64,000 nucleotides of DNA, from positions 1 through 64,000 of the forward strand of contig CAKPST010000002.1 in NCBI GenBank assembly GCA_934183355.1, in the 5' to 3' direction. Positions 61,497 through 64,000 of this stretch are shown here, in pieces (position 1 is the first letter of the stretch; every line of letters begins with the position of its first letter). The position numbers and the translations under genes are program-made. The notes beneath the pieces are model-generated. The model ran no database searches and was not told the DNA's origin. It saw nothing but the letters and a program-made list of their open reading frames with translations. This DNA is from an uncultured Prevotella sp. (GTDB lineage: Bacteria; Bacteroidota; Bacteroidia; Bacteroidales; Bacteroidaceae).

Positions 61497-62627
61497 TTAT
61501 AGTTTGCTGTATATCTTAGCCACTTGCAGCGCGGTGTCGTTGTTTTCAAACCGCTTGACGTATTCTCGGCTGCGCTCTATGCGCTGCTCGCGTCCTTCGG
61601 CTCCGCTGAGAGTAAGTTTGATGGCATCGGCAAACGATTGGTGATCGTCGGGCGCCACATATAGGCAGTCGGCGCCACCTGCTTCTTCAAGACACGAGCC
61701 TGTGCAAGCCACTACGGGCAGTCCGCTTTGTATAGCTTCGATGATGGGTATGCCGAATCCTTCGTAACGCGAAGGGTAGACAAATGTCTCGGCGAGCTGG
61801 TATATGGCTTGCAAGTCGTCGTCGCCTATACCCGACATGATGTGCAGTCGGTGGCTTACGCCGAGTTGCTTGGCTGTCTTCTCCACTATAGATGTGTATT
61901 TGGTGCGACGTCCTACGATGACGAGGTGTATGTCGTCGGGCAGCGATGGCAGTGCCTTGACAGCAAGTGCAGCATTCTTGCGCTCTTCGATGGTGCCCAC
62001 GTTCAGCACAAATCGCTTGGGCAGTTGCAGTCGTTGTTGTGCTGCCTTGATTTGTGATGGCGACAGAGTGTTGGCAAAGCGTCCCGAGCAACTCTGATAT
62101 ACCACGTCGATGCGGTCGGCTGTGACACCGCCATATTCCATGATGTCGCGTTTGGTACACTCGCTGATGGCTATGATGCGGTCTGCCTCGCGACATGTCA
62201 GATGAAACTTGGCTTTGTAGAATGCCACGTCTATAGGATTGTAGTATTCGGGATGGCGCAGAAAGATGAGGTCGTGTATGGTGACGACGGTCTTGATGCC
62301 AGCAGCCTTCACGCCAATGGGCAGTTCTCCCGACAGTCCGTGGAATATGTCCACGTTGTCACGTCTCAGGTCCTTGACGATGCCCCACGAGCGCCACACG
62401 GCACGTGCTATGCCACTGCGTGCCTTGGATGGGTATACGTAGTGCATGCGTTGTGTCTCAGCCACTTGCGAGCGCAGCGTGTCGCGTCCCTTGTCTGGGG
62501 CATATAGCAGCATGGTGCAGTTGGCAGGCAGTGTGCGCTGTAGGTCGTTGACAAGTGTTCGTGAGTAGTTGCCCAGTCCGGTATTGTTGCGCACCAGTCG
62601 TTTGGCGTCGTATGCTATTGTCGTCAT
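61497..62627 (-). CDS. GT4-family glycosyltransferase
   Basis: The 376-residue transferase starts IAYDAKRLVRNNTGLGNYS and has the retaining GT4 donor motif YPSRYEGFGIPIIEAIQSGLP (about 283-303) and LNVGTIEERKN in the middle. It probably extends the LPS core. The ATG at 62627 gives the conserved start; the longer frame adds 12 residues that overlap the acyltransferase stop. Gap to the acyltransferase gene is 7 bp, to the kinase gene 34 bp. Confidence 0.88.
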   Translation of the reverse strand: MTTIAYDAKRLVRNNTGLGNYSRTLVNDLQRTLPANCTMLLYAPDKGRDTLRSQVAETQRMHYVYPSKARSGIARAVWRSWGIVKDLRRDNVDIFHGLSGELPIGVKAAGIKTVVTIHDLIFLRHPEYYNPIDVAFYKAKFHLTCREADRIIAISECTKRDIMEYGGVTADRIDVVYQSCSGRFANTLSPSQIKAAQQRLQLPKRFVLNVGTIEERKNAALAVKALPSLPDDIHLVIVGRRTKYTSIVEKTAKQLGVSHRLHIMSGIGDDDLQAIYQLAETFVYPSRYEGFGIPIIEAIQSGLPVVACTGSCLEEAGGADCLYVAPDDHQSFADAIKLTLSGAEGREQRIERSREYVKRFENNDTALQVAKIYSKL

Positions 62628-62634
62628 TCTTAGT

Positions 62635-63546
62635 CTATTTATTGATGTTAACCACCTTTCCATTCTCTATCCTGTACATCCTGTTGAACTCCTCGTGGGT
62701 GCGTTTCCAGCGGTTGTGAGTCCACAGATAATACTCTGGATGTCGGCGTATGGTCTGTTCGAGCAGCACGAAGAATCGGCTTGTCAGCTCGTTTTCGGGC
62801 ATTGATTTGGGGTCGTCTGTGAGCAGATGGAAGGTCACGGTGTAGTAGCCGCGTCGTGGTCGCTCCATCTCGGCATAATACACGGCGTTGTTCATCTTGC
62901 GTATGATGCGCTCCGAACCTGTGAACACTCCCGTGTCGTGATTGAGGAAGGGCAGCCACAGATGGGTGTTGATGTAGCGTGGTCCCTGGTCGGCTATATA
63001 TCCGAAGAGCGAGCGCACTCCGTCGCGGCGCAACTTGACGAGTTCGCGCAGAATGTCGTTCTTAGGTACTACGATGCCCGACGGTTGCGACGAGCGTATG
63101 CGTCTGAATAGCTTGTCCATTGACTTAGAGCGCAGCGGCTTGTAGACCAGTCCCATCTTGCGTCCTTCGTGGAATGCTATACCAACGCACGACAGCCACT
63201 CCCAGTTGCAGTAGTGTCCGAGCAGCGCAGCGCAGTCTTGTCCAGCCTTGAAGTGTCCTTCTATCTGTTCTGCCCCCACCACCTTGAGTCGTCTGCGCAG
63301 CTGTTTGTCGCTGATGCTGAGCAGCTTGATGGTCTCCACAAAGTAGTCGCAGAGCCAGTGATAGAACTTGCGCTCAATGCCCTTAATCTCACTCTCCGTC
63401 TTTTCGGGAAACGAAGTAGTGAGATTCTTACGCACTACGTCGCGGCGATAGCCCACGACGTAATACATTATTATATAGGCTAAGTCGCTCAGCACATATA
63501 GAATGCCGAATGGCAAGAGCGACAGAAGGTATATGGGGTAGTACAT
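62635..63546 (-). CDS. Lipid A biosynthesis lauroyl-type acyltransferase (LpxL-like)
   Basis: The 303-residue protein has one N-terminal hydrophobic helix and the HtrB/LpxL HX4E motif (GHYCNWEWLS, about 109-118), with later DQGPRYINTHLWLPFLNH typical of this family. It adds a secondary acyl chain from acyl-ACP to lipid A at the inner membrane. Bacteroidota lipid A usually has fewer chains than E. coli; which chain is added here is unknown. It follows the ABC exporter gene by 16 bp. Confidence 0.9.
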   Translation of the reverse strand: MYYPIYLLSLLPFGILYVLSDLAYIIMYYVVGYRRDVVRKNLTTSFPEKTESEIKGIERKFYHWLCDYFVETIKLLSISDKQLRRRLKVVGAEQIEGHFKAGQDCAALLGHYCNWEWLSCVGIAFHEGRKMGLVYKPLRSKSMDKLFRRIRSSQPSGIVVPKNDILRELVKLRRDGVRSLFGYIADQGPRYINTHLWLPFLNHDTGVFTGSERIIRKMNNAVYYAEMERPRRGYYTVTFHLLTDDPKSMPENELTSRFFVLLEQTIRRHPEYYLWTHNRWKRTHEEFNRMYRIENGKVVNINK

Positions 63547-63562
63547 ATCGTTGTGATTAGTT

Positions 63563-64000
63563 TTACTTCTGCATTTCGTGCAGTTTCTTATAGTATCCTC
63601 CCTGAGCTATCAGCTCGTCGTGTGTGCCACGCTCCACAATCTCGCCTTCGTGCATCACGCATATCTCGTCGGCGTTCTTGATGGTAGAGAGGCGGTGGGC
63701 TATAGCCACGGTGGTGCGAGTCTTCATCAGGCGCTCCAGTGCATCCTGCACCAGACGCTCGCTCTCGGTGTCGAGAGCCGATGTTGCCTCGTCGAGGATG
63801 AGGATAGGCGGATTCTTGAGAATAGCACGTGCAATGCTCACACGCTGACGCTGTCCGCCAGACAGACGTCCACCACGGTCGCCAATGTTGGTGTCGTAGC
63901 CGTGCTCGGTCTGCATGATAAATTCGTGAGCGTTGGCAATGTGTGCCGCCTGCTCTATCTGTTCCTCTGTAGCGCTGTCTACGCCGAAGGTGATGTTGTT
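63563..64000 (-). CDS. ABC transporter, MsbA type, C-terminal part (5' end outside window)
   Basis: The 145 visible residues are the end of an ATPase domain: ABC signature [15 protein letters not shown], Walker [13 protein letters not shown], the D-loop and the switch His in [11 protein letters not shown], ending [12 protein letters not shown]. The frame is open to the window edge. The layout is that of an exporter half-transporter such as MsbA, which flips lipid A; adjacent LpxL and LPS genes support this. No internal ATG in the open part should be taken as the start. Confidence 0.85.
   Translation of the reverse strand, partial: NNITFGVDSATEEQIEQAAHIANAHEFIMQTEHGYDTNIGDRGGRLSGGQRQRVSIARAILKNPPILILDEATSALDTESERLVQDALERLMKTRTTVAIAHRLSTIKNADEICVMHEGEIVERGTHDELIAQGGYYKKLHEMQK

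Overview
The window is chromosomal DNA of a Bacteroidota bacterium, most likely Prevotellaceae (Prevotella/Segatella and relatives). The evidence is: start-proximal promoters of the TAnnTTTG type with TTG about 20 bp upstream, a BamA/OmpH operon with DUF6089 and DUF6242 genes, fused SecDF, a MetRS with a C-terminal tRNA-binding domain, a probable type IX secretion sorting tail, the HU/smalltalk gene pair, PCMD and DUF4254 proteins, and a large Bacteroidota-style signal peptidase I. Species cannot be fixed from the sequence alone. Nearly all genes are housekeeping or envelope genes. No transposase, integrase, rRNA or CRISPR array was seen.

Layout. 1-5.7 kb (minus): envelope-assembly operon DUF6242 lipoprotein > DUF6089 protein > uppS > bamA > ompH (cut by the window edge). 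5.9-10.7 kb (minus): secreted anchor-J protein and an M16 zinc protease. 10.9-13.8 kb (minus): DEAD-box helicase and xerD. 14.0-19.7 kb (plus): coaD, ybeY, an AraC regulator, then dapB, lepB, a small membrane protein, a WbqC-like protein and a thioesterase. 19.8-24.4 kb (minus): polyprenyl-phosphate glycosyltransferase, MscS channel, two micro-genes and an HU-type protein. 24.7-28.9 kb (plus): acpP, fabF, rnc, ung, DUF3109. 28.9-31.1 kb (minus): GT9 glycosyltransferase, DUF4254, HU. 31.3-40.2 kb (plus): rhomboid, EEP hydrolase, secDF, a Fic protein between two copies of one palindrome, metG. 40.4-42.5 kb (minus): barrel protein and PCMD lipoprotein. 42.8-48.6 kb: M15 peptidase, tRNA-Gln, a structured gene-free stretch, PatB C-S lyase, DUF3737, MATE exporter, rubredoxin, rubrerythrin. 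48.7-54.6 kb: AraC regulator, mutS, a candidate small RNA, an LTA-synthase-like sulfatase. 54.6-55.6 kb: a gene-free region packed with DnaA boxes. 55.6-58.8 kb (plus): nadA, a GT4 glycosyltransferase, an acyltransferase-like protein. 58.9-64 kb (minus): an LPS/lipid A operon reading MsbA-type ABC exporter > LpxL-type acyltransferase > GT4 > LPS kinase > phosphoethanolamine-transferase-like enzyme.

The most interesting non-coding item is the stretch at about 54.64-55.37 kb. It has eight perfect TTATCCACA boxes plus five near-matches, a long cruciform and an AT-rich flank, and is a strong candidate for the chromosomal replication origin, with no dnaA gene adjacent. Other items to look at are the Fic gene whose promoter lies inside a 22-bp-arm palindrome copied again after the gene, a promoter-hairpin-terminator unit upstream of the sulfatase that looks like a small RNA, a 39-residue membrane micro-protein behind a strong Shine-Dalgarno next to smalltalk, a long nested inverted-repeat region between tRNA-Gln and patB, and a dispersed G/C hairpin repeat translated into the N-terminus of PatB. 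I did not find a convincing new defence system or other multi-gene system.
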